Below the pieces are notes generated by a model that made no database searches, was not told the DNA's origin, and was given only the letters and a program-made list of their open reading frames with translations. From Bacteroidia bacterium (GTDB lineage Bacteria > Bacteroidota > Bacteroidia > Flavobacteriales_D > Cryomorphaceae), in assembly GCA_030427905.1 (NCBI GenBank), contig JAUICL010000003.1, forward strand, positions 558,001 to 622,000: DNA of 64,000 nucleotides. Reading direction: 5' to 3'. Of this stretch, positions 10,330-19,184 are shown one piece after another. The position numbers and the translations under genes are program-made. Position 1 is the first letter of the stretch, and each line of letters begins with the position of its first letter.

Positions 10330-10767
10330 CTATTCTTCCTCCGAAGCTTCAGTCGTCTCCTCTTTTGACTCTTCTGTAGATTCTTCGATGCTAAGCTCGC
10401 CTTTTTCAAGCAGGAGGTTAAACCACTTGATCATCTTTTTGATATCAGAAGCATAGACTCTTTCTTCGTCGTGGTCGGGAAGGATTTCGAGAAAGTAGTT
10501 TCTCAGGTCGGAGTTGTCCTTCATATTGACATCAATAGCCTTCCCATCGCTGTTCTTAAACATCGTGGTGAAAATATCGGCTAGTGGCTCGTCTCCTTCT
10601 TCGGTGTAGATGGAAATATCGCTCAATGAGCTTACGCGCTGCGTTTGTCCGATCGACATCTTTCTTCCGTCTTGGAGGGATGTGACCACCACGCCACCAC
10701 GCGATTGGCTAACTACTTTGTAAAGTCCAGGCTTACCTGCGATTGAGAGAATATTTGATAAATCCAT
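10330..10767 (-). CDS. DUF5606 domain protein
   Basis: A 145-residue cytosolic protein starting MDLSNILSIAGKPGLYKVVS, which I recognise as the N-terminus of DUF5606, a Bacteroidota-restricted family of unknown function. The body is a small beta-rich domain followed by a helix, and it ends in a Glu/Ser/Thr-rich acidic tail of about 20 residues. The ATG at 10767 is preferred over a TTG at 10788, because that TTG lies inside the predicted -7 promoter box (10786-10793). No partner gene is suggested by the context: it converges on murB across a repeat-containing gap and lies downstream, on the same strand, of a secreted protein gene. Confidence 0.82.
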   Translation of the reverse strand: MDLSNILSIAGKPGLYKVVSQSRGGVVVTSLQDGRKMSIGQTQRVSSLSDISIYTEEGDEPLADIFTTMFKNSDGKAIDVNMKDNSDLRNYFLEILPDHDEERVYASDIKKMIKWFNLLLEKGELSIEESTEESKEETTEASEEE

Positions 10768-10785
10768 TAAATGATAATTGGGGCG

Positions 10786-10793
10786 CAAATCTA
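10786..10793 (-). promoter_or_regulatory. -7 promoter box of the DUF5606 gene
   Basis: The minus strand reads TAGATTTG, an exact TAnnTTTG match, with TTG (10814-10816) 20 bases upstream, which fits Bacteroidota promoter geometry. The -33 element lies inside the end of the preceding gene. This placement fixes the start codon at 10767. Confidence 0.6.
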
Positions 10794-10805
10794 ATCATTG
10801 ATCGC

Positions 10806-12596
10806 TTATTTCTCAATCAAAACTTTCCTCGATACCAGATTTCCATCTTCGAGACGGGTTTTGACGAGGTAAAGTCCCGCAGCCAGCTCACTGGTATCGA
10901 CCTTTACTGCACCTGCAGTTTCTGGGGAAACGATCCCTACCACCTTCCCATCGGGACTCATGATAATCACTTCTGTAATGGAAACGGAAGTGGATTGAAG
11001 AAGGAAGTAATCGCGCGCTGGGTTTGGGTAGATTTTGAAGGTGGACGATTCTGAATCATTTGACCCTAGTGAGATTCCGCTAATCCCATCATTAAACTCA
11101 CCGGGCTGCTGGATCAATTCCGTAAGGTCGTTCTCAAAACCACCACCCAATTCACAGGGCCCCGGATCGGTAGCCAGAGGGTTGTAGTTGGTGGCGCTCG
11201 GGTTTTGACAGCCCGCTATTTCGTCGCTATCGCAGATGCCGTCGCCGTCGGTGTCGGTGTAAGGAACTATGAGAACCGTTATTTCAGCGTAATCTGTAGG
11301 GCAAATTTCATTGATCACTTCATAAGTATAGACACCCGAGTTTTCGGGGATCATTTCAAACATATTGGCACTGAACTCCCCCTCCAATCCACCATTGATA
11401 AACTCGAATAAATCAACGGTAGTACCCGGTGACTCGCAAAATTCTAGAAGTACATCTTCTCCTGCATAATGCCCGTCAAACTGATATCGCACAAACCCTA
11501 ATTGAGGAATCTCTAACTCAGAAGGAATGGTGTATTGCAAAATGACCTGAGGATTATCGCCTGTAGGAATAGAATCAAAAGGAAATTCAGGAACAGACTC
11601 TCCCGTTAATGCAAACGTCCATTCGAGACTGGATGGATCTGTTATTCTCGGATCAACTATTGAGTCTAAAGGGTCGAATAAAGAATCGCCTAAACACAAG
11701 TCTAAATAAGTAATGAGTCCATTTGAATCGAGACCCTGTACATTCACATGCAAGTCGGTAAATGACCCGCCACATGGCAAGGCATATTTTACGTATTGAA
11801 ACCTAATATACTCACCGTATTCTGCGATATCATAGTCTGAAACACATAAATCGTAACCGGGTAAATGGTTAAGATGATTTGAATTCGCTTCTATAACATT
11901 CCAATACCCCCATGCTTCAGGGTCACACTCCAGATGATCAAAGGGACAAAACCCACCTTGTCCAAAGGTGTAATCTACAACCGTTTCGCAACCTGTGATA
12001 CTTACCAAATACAAATTCAAATCAACTCGAATGGTTGACATACAATTGGACTCATCAAGGTAATGGTAAATATATTCACCAGATGATTCAAAAAGCGTAT
12101 TAAACACCCCTTCAAAAATTTCTGAACCAACAATTGGGTAACCTTGAGGACTGGAGTGATACCAAGTTCCTGAAAGCGGAAGATCGAGAGGAACGCATAC
12201 TGACCCATTTAAATCAAAATAATCTTCGAGACAATAAGTTTCTGAAACCACTATATGCTCAACGTTAGATTCGAGAATTATGGTCGCCGATGCCTCGCAT
12301 CCGTCAACACCACTTACCGTGTAGGTATATTCTCCTGGAATATCAGAATTGGGATCAAAGATGGCACATTCTGAATTTCCATCCCATTCCCACGATTCAG
12401 GTCCGACCCACACACCATCGGCTTGGATGGGAGTGCCATCCGATTCTAAAAAGTCGAAAAGACAAATCGGGTCCGTTCCACAGATTTGTATGGGATCTTC
12501 TGGAGGAATTCCTGGAAAGGCATCGCACTGTCCAAAACTAAGTCCGATGCTCAGCCAGAAGAAACTAAGGGTGATAAATACGCTCTTGATGTCCAC
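10806..12596 (-). CDS. Secreted T9SS cargo protein, short paralogue
   Basis: A 596-residue secreted protein of unknown function. It starts at GTG 12596 with a signal peptide ending near LSFGQ. The mature N-terminus (QCDAFPGIPPEDP...CLFDFLESDGTPIQ) is shared with the upstream neighbour. The middle is Cys-containing and beta-rich, resembling Ig/PKD-like adhesin modules. Near the C-terminus are a calcium-binding-type DTDGDGICDSDE stretch and a NPSATNYNPLATDPG motif, followed by a T9SS type A sorting domain with FKIYPNPARDYF and a terminal RKVLIEK. It should be exported by T9SS to the cell surface or medium. It is separated by 58 bases from the longer paralogue and probably arose by tandem duplication. 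Confidence 0.85.
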   Translation of the reverse strand: MDIKSVFITLSFFWLSIGLSFGQCDAFPGIPPEDPIQICGTDPICLFDFLESDGTPIQADGVWVGPESWEWDGNSECAIFDPNSDIPGEYTYTVSGVDGCEASATIILESNVEHIVVSETYCLEDYFDLNGSVCVPLDLPLSGTWYHSSPQGYPIVGSEIFEGVFNTLFESSGEYIYHYLDESNCMSTIRVDLNLYLVSITGCETVVDYTFGQGGFCPFDHLECDPEAWGYWNVIEANSNHLNHLPGYDLCVSDYDIAEYGEYIRFQYVKYALPCGGSFTDLHVNVQGLDSNGLITYLDLCLGDSLFDPLDSIVDPRITDPSSLEWTFALTGESVPEFPFDSIPTGDNPQVILQYTIPSELEIPQLGFVRYQFDGHYAGEDVLLEFCESPGTTVDLFEFINGGLEGEFSANMFEMIPENSGVYTYEVINEICPTDYAEITVLIVPYTDTDGDGICDSDEIAGCQNPSATNYNPLATDPGPCELGGGFENDLTELIQQPGEFNDGISGISLGSNDSESSTFKIYPNPARDYFLLQSTSVSITEVIIMSPDGKVVGIVSPETAGAVKVDTSELAAGLYLVKTRLEDGNLVSRKVLIEK

Positions 12597-12654
12597 TCGT
12601 TTGAACTTAGTTGTTTCAGCAGTAAGATACGAAACATCTCCAAACTGAACTTTC

Positions 12655-15600
12655 CTAGTTCTCTATCAGCACTTTCCTCGATACCAGATTTCCATCTTCG
12701 AGTCGGGTTTTGACGAGGTAAAGCCCAGAAGCCAGCTCACTGGTATCGATCTTTAACTCGCCAGTTGTTTCGGGAGAAACTAGTCTCACCACCTTCCCAT
12801 CAGGACTCATAACGATCACTTCTGTAATGGAAACGGAAGTTGATTCGAGCAGAAAGTAATCTCGCGCCGGGTTTGGGTAGATTTTGAAGGTGGACGATTG
12901 CGCTTCGTTTGACCATAGGGATATTCCGCTAAATCCATCGCTTAGTTCACCCGATTGTTGAACCAGATCAGTGAGCACATCTTCATATCCACCATCCAGT
13001 TCACATGGACCAGGATCGGTAGCCAAGGGGTTGTAGTTGGCGGCGCTCGGGTTTTGACACCCTACTATTTCATCGCTATCGCAGATACCGTCGCCATCGG
13101 TGTCGGGTTCTATTTCGACTAGATATTCAGCCGTGTCTGCAGGACAACTAAAACCTGAAACGACATAAACGTATTGACCCGAATTATCCGGGATTTGAGA
13201 AAACAAGTTTAAGTTAAAGGTCCCACCTACATCGGCCATCGGATCCAGATATTGATTTAGGTCAATAACTATACCCTGGTCTTCGCAAAACTCAAAACTT
13301 CCATCTTCACCTGCATTTGGCGGGGATTCCACCGAGACAGTTACAACTCCACTTGCCGTTCCGGTACAATTTACATCATTCACATGAACGATGTTATATG
13401 TAGTAGTTGACGTTGGACAAAAGTTGAGTGCTATTGACGATTCGAAACTAGTCAACATTGGTGCTTCTGTTCCGTCGAAAACAATAAAGTCATACGGTGG
13501 AGATCCTTCAAACTCTATTACAAGATCAAAACATTCTCCTTCACAAATCGTCTCATTAGCAGAAGTTATAGTCGCTGATGCCGGACAAACACAATTAGGG
13601 GAAATTCCAGACACCACAACGTTGGGACATGAATTGGCGCTAACAATGGTGAACGAAAAGTTCACACCATCGGGTATAGGCCCCAACATGTGAACTCCTT
13701 CTTGAGCTGGTTGTACAACCAAACCATTGCCGTTATCAATAATCTCAATGTATTCTCCAGTCAAGACTTCGAGCTCTACGTAGTACTCCGTCTGATTTGG
13801 TTCACAAATAGCAGCCAATGAATAAGTGATCTCTGGCTCTATGTTTACCGTGTAATTTGCTACGTCGGGTGGACAAACACCCGAACCGGGCACGGTGTAG
13901 GTATAAACCCCGGAATTAGCAGAGACTTGTTGGAAATTATTGTCGTTAAAAGTCCCACCTGCATCAGCAGCCGCATCTGGTAAAAGTGTGAAGTTGAGAG
14001 CAGGGTCTTCACAAAGATAGATTGTTACGTCTGGTCCGGCGTTAAGTGGACACATCACTTCCAGTTCGAGCACTGATGTTGATGTGCACTCGGCATTAGA
14101 AAGAGAATACTCCAAATCAATGGTTGAACCACACAAATCAGAAACATCAAGTGGATCTGGAACTGGCTCACCCGTTTCCTGAAAAGCCCAGACGCCTCCA
14201 GCTTCAGGCTCTCCACCTAAATATCCAAACAAGGCATCATGAGAGATATCTCCTGAAGTTGCGCAAACTTCGGCAGACCCATCTTCACCTGCATTGGGAG
14301 AATCTAGTTCAATTACGGTGACAGTAGCAGTATCTACGGCGCACGTAGATGCGACAATGTAGTAATACTCACCAGGTACGTGTAGTTCGGGATTGTAGAA
14401 GCTTCCACCATTAAATGGCGGGGGACCTACCCAAATACCACTTATCCAAGGATCTGTAACAAACTGAAGCAAATTAATTGCTGATGAACTCGAACAAATC
14501 TCAACGGTTCCGCCATTTCCAGCATTGGCAATAGCGGGTAGAATTGTTAGGACCAAAGAAGTTGCGGTTTCACATGATGTTCCTGCCTGTCCTCCGCTGT
14601 ACTGAAGATGAAGGGTTGTGTTCGGAGGGTAGACACTTGGGTCAAGCGGATTGGTGAGTGGAATCCCTGTAGATGGAGAGCTAATATCTGTCCAAGTGAG
14701 GCCTTCCGTGATGGGTTCACCGCCATCATCGAGCAAGGACTCGAGAAGGACTGGCGGGCCGTTCTGACAGATGGTTTCCATGGTCTCTACACCAGTATTG
14801 ACAGGCGCGTGGAAAGTAACGTGTAGATCGGTGTACAAGGTTGGACAGAAGTCATCTCCCAAGACATACTGAAAGATTAAACTGTCTCCCCATTGATCTA
14901 TATCAGACGCGTCAACACAACCAAAACCGTCGAGAAAACCTAAATAGGAATAGTCGGTGTCGTAGGCAATCCAGTCCCCACCGAAGTCTGGGTTGCAACC
15001 CAAATGATCAATTGGGCAAAATTGGCCCTGATCCAAGCAGTAGTCAATGCTGGTTTCGCAACCGCCGTTCTGTCCGGTGGTCAAAATCAAATTGATACCA
15101 ACCGTGGTAAAGCAGTTGTTCGCATCATAATATTGGTAAATAAATTCACCACCTGGTGCCGTGTCTGAATCGACTATACCAAATGGAACTAATGAACCAA
15201 TACTCGGGTATCCAGAGATTCCACCATAATACCAAGTTCCAGTAAGTGGCAGACCCTGTGGAATGCAAATGAGGGTAAACAAATTGATCGCCCCACCTCC
15301 ACAATAAACAAAATTACCTATGATGCCATCGTCTGCATAGGCCATGGTGATGGTGGCCGAGTCGGTACACCCATCCGTACCAACCACGGTATAGGTATAG
15401 TCACCGGGCGGGTGAGTAGATGGCTCAAAGGAAGCGCAAAGCGTTGCATCCCAAGTCCAACCGGATGGCCCAGTCCACGCTCCATCGGTTTGGATGGGCG
15501 TGCCATCTGTTTCCAAATAGTCGAAAAGGCAAAAGGGTTCGGTTCCGCAGATGTTGACAGGATCTTCAGGGGCAATTCCAGCAAAAGCATCGCATTGGGC

Positions 15601-15693
15601 ACTTGCCATTTGCGACAAACTTGAAACGACGATCAAACTGAGTAAGGCGCAGAAGGATCTGAAAGGGCGGTAGGATTGTCTCGCTTTCATCAT
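12655..15693 (-). CDS. Secreted T9SS cargo protein, long paralogue
   Basis: A 1012-residue secreted adhesin-like protein. The start ATGATG at 15693 leads into a signal peptide ending ASAQ. It shares the N-terminal module (QCDAFAGIAPEDPVNICGT) and the last 130 or so residues with the shorter paralogue downstream. It differs by a longer middle, with repeated segments opening NAGEDGS or NAGNGG and ending in SGVYTYTV or SGQYVYVV, typical of gliding-adhesin-like repeats of Bacteroidota. A DTDGDGICDSDE stretch precedes the T9SS type A sorting domain (FKIYPNPARDYF...RKVLIEN). Its 5' leader contains a small hairpin. Adhesion or matrix function is inference. Confidence 0.85.
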   Translation of the reverse strand: MMKARQSYRPFRSFCALLSLIVVSSLSQMASAQCDAFAGIAPEDPVNICGTEPFCLFDYLETDGTPIQTDGAWTGPSGWTWDATLCASFEPSTHPPGDYTYTVVGTDGCTDSATITMAYADDGIIGNFVYCGGGAINLFTLICIPQGLPLTGTWYYGGISGYPSIGSLVPFGIVDSDTAPGGEFIYQYYDANNCFTTVGINLILTTGQNGGCETSIDYCLDQGQFCPIDHLGCNPDFGGDWIAYDTDYSYLGFLDGFGCVDASDIDQWGDSLIFQYVLGDDFCPTLYTDLHVTFHAPVNTGVETMETICQNGPPVLLESLLDDGGEPITEGLTWTDISSPSTGIPLTNPLDPSVYPPNTTLHLQYSGGQAGTSCETATSLVLTILPAIANAGNGGTVEICSSSSAINLLQFVTDPWISGIWVGPPPFNGGSFYNPELHVPGEYYYIVASTCAVDTATVTVIELDSPNAGEDGSAEVCATSGDISHDALFGYLGGEPEAGGVWAFQETGEPVPDPLDVSDLCGSTIDLEYSLSNAECTSTSVLELEVMCPLNAGPDVTIYLCEDPALNFTLLPDAAADAGGTFNDNNFQQVSANSGVYTYTVPGSGVCPPDVANYTVNIEPEITYSLAAICEPNQTEYYVELEVLTGEYIEIIDNGNGLVVQPAQEGVHMLGPIPDGVNFSFTIVSANSCPNVVVSGISPNCVCPASATITSANETICEGECFDLVIEFEGSPPYDFIVFDGTEAPMLTSFESSIALNFCPTSTTTYNIVHVNDVNCTGTASGVVTVSVESPPNAGEDGSFEFCEDQGIVIDLNQYLDPMADVGGTFNLNLFSQIPDNSGQYVYVVSGFSCPADTAEYLVEIEPDTDGDGICDSDEIVGCQNPSAANYNPLATDPGPCELDGGYEDVLTDLVQQSGELSDGFSGISLWSNEAQSSTFKIYPNPARDYFLLESTSVSITEVIVMSPDGKVVRLVSPETTGELKIDTSELASGLYLVKTRLEDGNLVSRKVLIEN

Positions 15694-15699
15694 AGCTTT

Positions 15700-15720
15700 G
15701 ATTAGAAGTCAATTCTAATC
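15700..15720 (-). promoter_or_regulatory. Hairpin in the leader of the long T9SS cargo gene
   Basis: GATTAGAA (15700-15707) and TTCTAATC (15713-15720) form a perfect 8-bp stem with a 5-base loop, ending six bases from the start codon of the minus-strand gene. On the minus strand a T-run lies before the hairpin, not after it, so it does not look like a terminator of the upstream subtilase. A role in mRNA stability or translation is possible. Confidence 0.5.
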
Positions 15721-15758
15721 AAAAAATAGAATACAACCATCCGAAAACGCTTGCGTCA

Positions 15759-17933
15759 TTATTCCTTGACTATCCGCTGAATGCCGTAGGCACCACTCTT
15801 CGAAATTCCCTTCAGAATATAGAGTCCCGAAGGAAGTTCACTTAAATCGAGTTTTTGTAAATCAGCCTGCTTTTCGAAGTGATGGGTAAAAACGAGCTGG
15901 CCATTGGAGCTATACAGCTGCACGGTAGCAACCGCTTCATCAACTCCCATTATCATAAGTTCATACTCCACTGGATTGGGATAGACTTTAAAAATGGAAT
16001 TGGAACTTTCCCCAACCGATGTCGGCTCAAAAGGCTCTGTCAAAACAGCAAACCCATTGAGCTTTCCATACCCGAATTGATTACCGGGCAAAACGCCTGT
16101 CTGGAAGTCGGCCACGGCATTGTCGATGATAGCTTGCTTCACGTCGGCGTATGTTGCCGAAGGATCGCGCTCGAAGTAAAGGGCTCCAACACCGGCTACT
16201 ACGGGAGACGCCATGGAAGTTCCACCATTGATGTAGTGCATCCCATCTTCTGCTACTTTGTGCGGCTCATTGTTGATGAATGTATTCAAGGTGGCTAGGC
16301 GGCCTGTGCTCAAGGTGTGATCGCCCGAAGCGGCAATATCCGGCTTTTGGCGGTAGTCGCGGGTAGGGCCACGGCTGCAGTTGATCGAAATCTCACCCGG
16401 AACCGACTCGAATGTGGTGATCTCACCAAGGTAATTCACGAACTCATCGCGGTTGGCGTAGTTCCCCACCGTGATCACCTTATCAGAGCAAGCCCAGGAA
16501 CTAACGATGGTTTTCTCATTGTCGGGGTACTGGTAAAAAGCCATATCGGGGTAGGCTCCCACAGAAGGCAGACCCGTTTCAGCGATGGCCGAAGTACCGA
16601 AGCCCGCATAGCTCCAAACATCTACAACGCCGCCACCGGTAGTGGAGAATCGCCAGAAATACTGGCTACTAAAGGGCTCTCGCACTGAAACCTGAATTTG
16701 GTATTGCTCACCCCGCAGTCCTACCCAGGTTTCTACAATTCCGATCATAGCCGACTCGTACCAGATGGTATCGATAAGCGACACATTCAAATTGGACTCG
16801 GCGGTTTGCCAATCCGAATACCCGCGAAATTCAAATCCGGGATTGGTCTGATCAGCGCCGACAGCGAACTGGGTGTTTGAAAAATCAGCCGTATCGACCC
16901 AAGCTTCAAAAAAAACGCCGCCTTCTCCCCCATTCACATCGCCGCTATACTTAAACCAGGTGAAAGCCGTATCGGCTTCGGGAATTTCGTAGCCTAGGTG
17001 GTAGTTTCCAATGTTTCCGCTGTTTCCCGCAGCAGAAACCACCAACCTTCCGGGAGACTCTTCCACTAACTCATCCATGATCAGGGCAGCTCCATCGAGA
17101 CCATCGTGTGAGCCGTAGTACGTACCGAGACTCAGATTCACGACACAAGGCTTTCCAAATCCTTCTGCTTTCGTGAAAATATAGTCTACCGCATCAGCTA
17201 TGGAACTGGTCCAGTTTTCTCGCGAAAAGTCTGAAGAAACAACGATAATATCGGCTTGTGGCGCTACGCCTTTGAACTGGCCCGTAGCCAACCCATTTCC
17301 GGCTCCTACCCCCGAAACGGTGCTACCGTGTCCGTAGTATCCCGCCTGATCATCGTGGCCGGTGATACCCAAATCGATCTCTTCGGGTGTCCACTCTTGC
17401 CCGTAGCCGTAAGGTTCTGGAATTCGAAAAGGCTCATCTTCATCTTGGGTCTGATCCCAAAGCGCTATGACGCGGGTAGATCCATCAGCATTTTGAAAGT
17501 CGGGGTGTTCGAGCTCGATACCGGCATCCACAAACCCCAGTATCACGTCTTCGCCCAGATAGGCTTGGTCGAGTGGGGCTACCCCAGCATGAATAGGGTT
17601 GATATTGTTGTTGGTGAGCATCACATCATTGAGCACCGTTCCACGAGAATGCTCAAATTCCACGAAATCTATTCCCTCTTGCTCATTTAAAAGGTAAACC
17701 GCCGTGACTGGCATTGTGCAGGAAATGACTTGAGAAGTTTGGTGCTTAATCACACCTTGGTGGGCATTCACAAATGCAATAATCGAAGCCGCTTCGCCAC
17801 GAAGAAAGAGATCGACACGCTCATCAGGAGCTGACTCCTTCAGGTATTCGCGGAGCTCAATGTTCAATAATTGCTTGCTCTGACCTAGGGTCAAAAGGGG
17901 AATACACAATAGAACTGCCAACCAAAATCTCAT
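15759..17933 (-). CDS. Secreted subtilisin-like serine protease (S8) with T9SS sorting domain
   Basis: A 724-residue exported protease. A signal peptide (residues 1-18, ending LGQ) and a prodomain-like region (to about 110) precede the S8 catalytic domain. The catalytic triad is visible: Asp136 in FVDAGIELEHPD, His202 in GHGSTVSGVGAGN, and Ser573 in GGTSMASPVVAG, with the oxyanion Asn304 in SAAGNSGN. An insertion of about 170 residues lies between Asn304 and the FxSVPGEI region. The C-terminus is a T9SS type A sorting domain (FKVYPNPVEYELMI...GLYILKG). It begins three bases after the stop of the HsdR-N-like gene and precedes two T9SS cargo genes, so this may be a four-gene unit. Extracellular protein degradation or processing of surface proteins is likely. 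Confidence 0.93.
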   Translation of the reverse strand: MRFWLAVLLCIPLLTLGQSKQLLNIELREYLKESAPDERVDLFLRGEAASIIAFVNAHQGVIKHQTSQVISCTMPVTAVYLLNEQEGIDFVEFEHSRGTVLNDVMLTNNNINPIHAGVAPLDQAYLGEDVILGFVDAGIELEHPDFQNADGSTRVIALWDQTQDEDEPFRIPEPYGYGQEWTPEEIDLGITGHDDQAGYYGHGSTVSGVGAGNGLATGQFKGVAPQADIIVVSSDFSRENWTSSIADAVDYIFTKAEGFGKPCVVNLSLGTYYGSHDGLDGAALIMDELVEESPGRLVVSAAGNSGNIGNYHLGYEIPEADTAFTWFKYSGDVNGGEGGVFFEAWVDTADFSNTQFAVGADQTNPGFEFRGYSDWQTAESNLNVSLIDTIWYESAMIGIVETWVGLRGEQYQIQVSVREPFSSQYFWRFSTTGGGVVDVWSYAGFGTSAIAETGLPSVGAYPDMAFYQYPDNEKTIVSSWACSDKVITVGNYANRDEFVNYLGEITTFESVPGEISINCSRGPTRDYRQKPDIAASGDHTLSTGRLATLNTFINNEPHKVAEDGMHYINGGTSMASPVVAGVGALYFERDPSATYADVKQAIIDNAVADFQTGVLPGNQFGYGKLNGFAVLTEPFEPTSVGESSNSIFKVYPNPVEYELMIMGVDEAVATVQLYSSNGQLVFTHHFEKQADLQKLDLSELPSGLYILKGISKSGAYGIQRIVKE

Positions 17934-17936
17934 AGC

Positions 17937-18398
17937 CTAATATTTTTCAACAAGGTAATCATACTGTGGTATGTCTCGCGACACCGACATCTTGTTTTTA
18001 ACCACATCTATATCAACAAAATAGTGATCCAAACCATTGGTAAGCATCAAGAAAGAAAGATTCATGGCCGAATTGTACTTGGCGATTTGGTAGAACGTTT
18101 CCTTGGTGATTTTCACTGAAGGCGCTTTACACTCCACCAAAACCAGGGGCTTACCTTGATTGTTGAACACCGTCAAATCATAACGCCCAACCCGCTGATT
18201 GTGTTTAACCGCCGACTCTAATTTAAAGAGTCCAGCAGGAAACCCACGTTCATTGATCAGGAATTGGACAAAGTGCTGCCTTACCCATTCTTCGGGAGTA
18301 AGTACAAGATATTTTCTTCGTACCGGATCAAAAATCTTAAGTTTACCAGCGTCTTCAACAACCTTAAATGGGTGCGCTGGAAGATTGAGTGCATCCAT
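17937..18398 (-). CDS. HsdR N-terminal-domain-like (HSDR_N) protein
   Basis: A 153-residue soluble protein resembling the stand-alone type I restriction enzyme R N-terminal domain family of Bacteroidota. A PD-(D/E)xK nuclease-type core is suggested by RVGRYDLTVFN and, about 15 residues on, LVLVECKAPSVKI, which would supply Asp, Glu-x-Lys and a downstream Lys/Thr. There are no helicase, specificity or methylase genes nearby, so this is not a restriction system. I recall such genes commonly near holA, which is three genes away here. ATG at 18398 is chosen; a TTG at 18407 would add three residues. Its start is only 15 bases from the divergent AMP nucleosidase start. Confidence 0.75.
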   Translation of the reverse strand: MDALNLPAHPFKVVEDAGKLKIFDPVRRKYLVLTPEEWVRQHFVQFLINERGFPAGLFKLESAVKHNQRVGRYDLTVFNNQGKPLVLVECKAPSVKITKETFYQIAKYNSAMNLSFLMLTNGLDHYFVDIDVVKNKMSVSRDIPQYDYLVEKY

Positions 18399-18413
18399 CA
18401 AAAGCAAATCTAA

Positions 18414-19184
18414 ATGAAAACTAAGAACGAAATAGTCGAGAATTGGCTTCCGCGCTATACCGGTGTGGAATTGAGCGAGTTCAACCCTTATATTTTATTG
18501 ACCAACTTTGATAATTACGTCGAGTCTTTTGCGCGACTTACGGGGGCTGAAGTACGCGGGATGGATAAGGCGATGCCCAGCGCTCACTATGGAAATTTGA
18601 GCATGATTAATTTTGGAATGGGAAGCCCAAATGCCGCCACCATTATGGATTTACTTTCGGCGATTAGCCCCAAAGCCGTTTTGTTTCTCGGGAAATGTGG
18701 GGGATTGAAATCGAAGAATGGAGTCGGCGATTTTATCTTGCCGATTGCTGCCATTCGCGGAGAGGGAACTAGCCACGACTACCTGCCTGCCGAAGTGCCA
18801 GCCCTTCCTTCGTTTAGCTTGCAGCGGGCCGTTTCTTCGACCGTGCGCGATGCTGGGCTCGACTATTGGACAGGGACAGTGTACACCACCAACCGCCGTG
18901 TGTGGGAGCACGACGAAGCTTTTAAAGATTACCTGAAAAAAACGCGGAGTATGGCGATCGATATGGAAACGGCCACTATTTTTGTAGCCGGATTTTCGAA
19001 CAAGATTCCCACTGGAGCGCTGCTCTTAGTCACCGATATGCCAATGACACCCGAAGGTGTGAAAACGATAGAAAGTGACAAAAGCGTCACTGCCGACTAC
19101 GTTGATACACATCTAAAGCTAGGCATAGGTGCTATGCGGGAATTGGCCGAAGATGGAAGATCCGTTAAACACTTGAAATTTTAA
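18414..19184 (+). CDS. AMP nucleosidase
   Basis: A 256-residue phosphorylase-superfamily protein predicted to hydrolyse AMP to adenine and ribose 5-phosphate. Visible features are FGMGSPNAATIMDLLSA (an alpha/beta substrate loop), AVLFLGKCGGLK (the purine-nucleoside-phosphorylase-type core) and MAIDMETATIFVAG, which matches the nucleobase/ribose-binding MEx(A/T) motif. The length fits the short AMP nucleosidases of Bacteroidota rather than the 480-residue E. coli Amn. Its stop overlaps the holA start by one base (TAATG), indicating translational coupling. A general nucleoside phosphorylase activity is the alternative. Confidence 0.85.
   Translation: MKTKNEIVENWLPRYTGVELSEFNPYILLTNFDNYVESFARLTGAEVRGMDKAMPSAHYGNLSMINFGMGSPNAATIMDLLSAISPKAVLFLGKCGGLKSKNGVGDFILPIAAIRGEGTSHDYLPAEVPALPSFSLQRAVSSTVRDAGLDYWTGTVYTTNRRVWEHDEAFKDYLKKTRSMAIDMETATIFVAGFSNKIPTGALLLVTDMPMTPEGVKTIESDKSVTADYVDTHLKLGIGAMRELAEDGRSVKHLKF

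Noticed and set aside
17937-18398. Type I restriction system
   Set aside because: Only the HsdR-N-like domain is present; there is no helicase, specificity or methylase gene in the window. A stand-alone family is the better reading.
18405-18412. TAGATTTG as promoter of the HsdR-N-like gene
   Set aside because: The box ends only six bases before the ATG, which would make the message leaderless, and it overlaps a possible TTG start. The match may be accidental.
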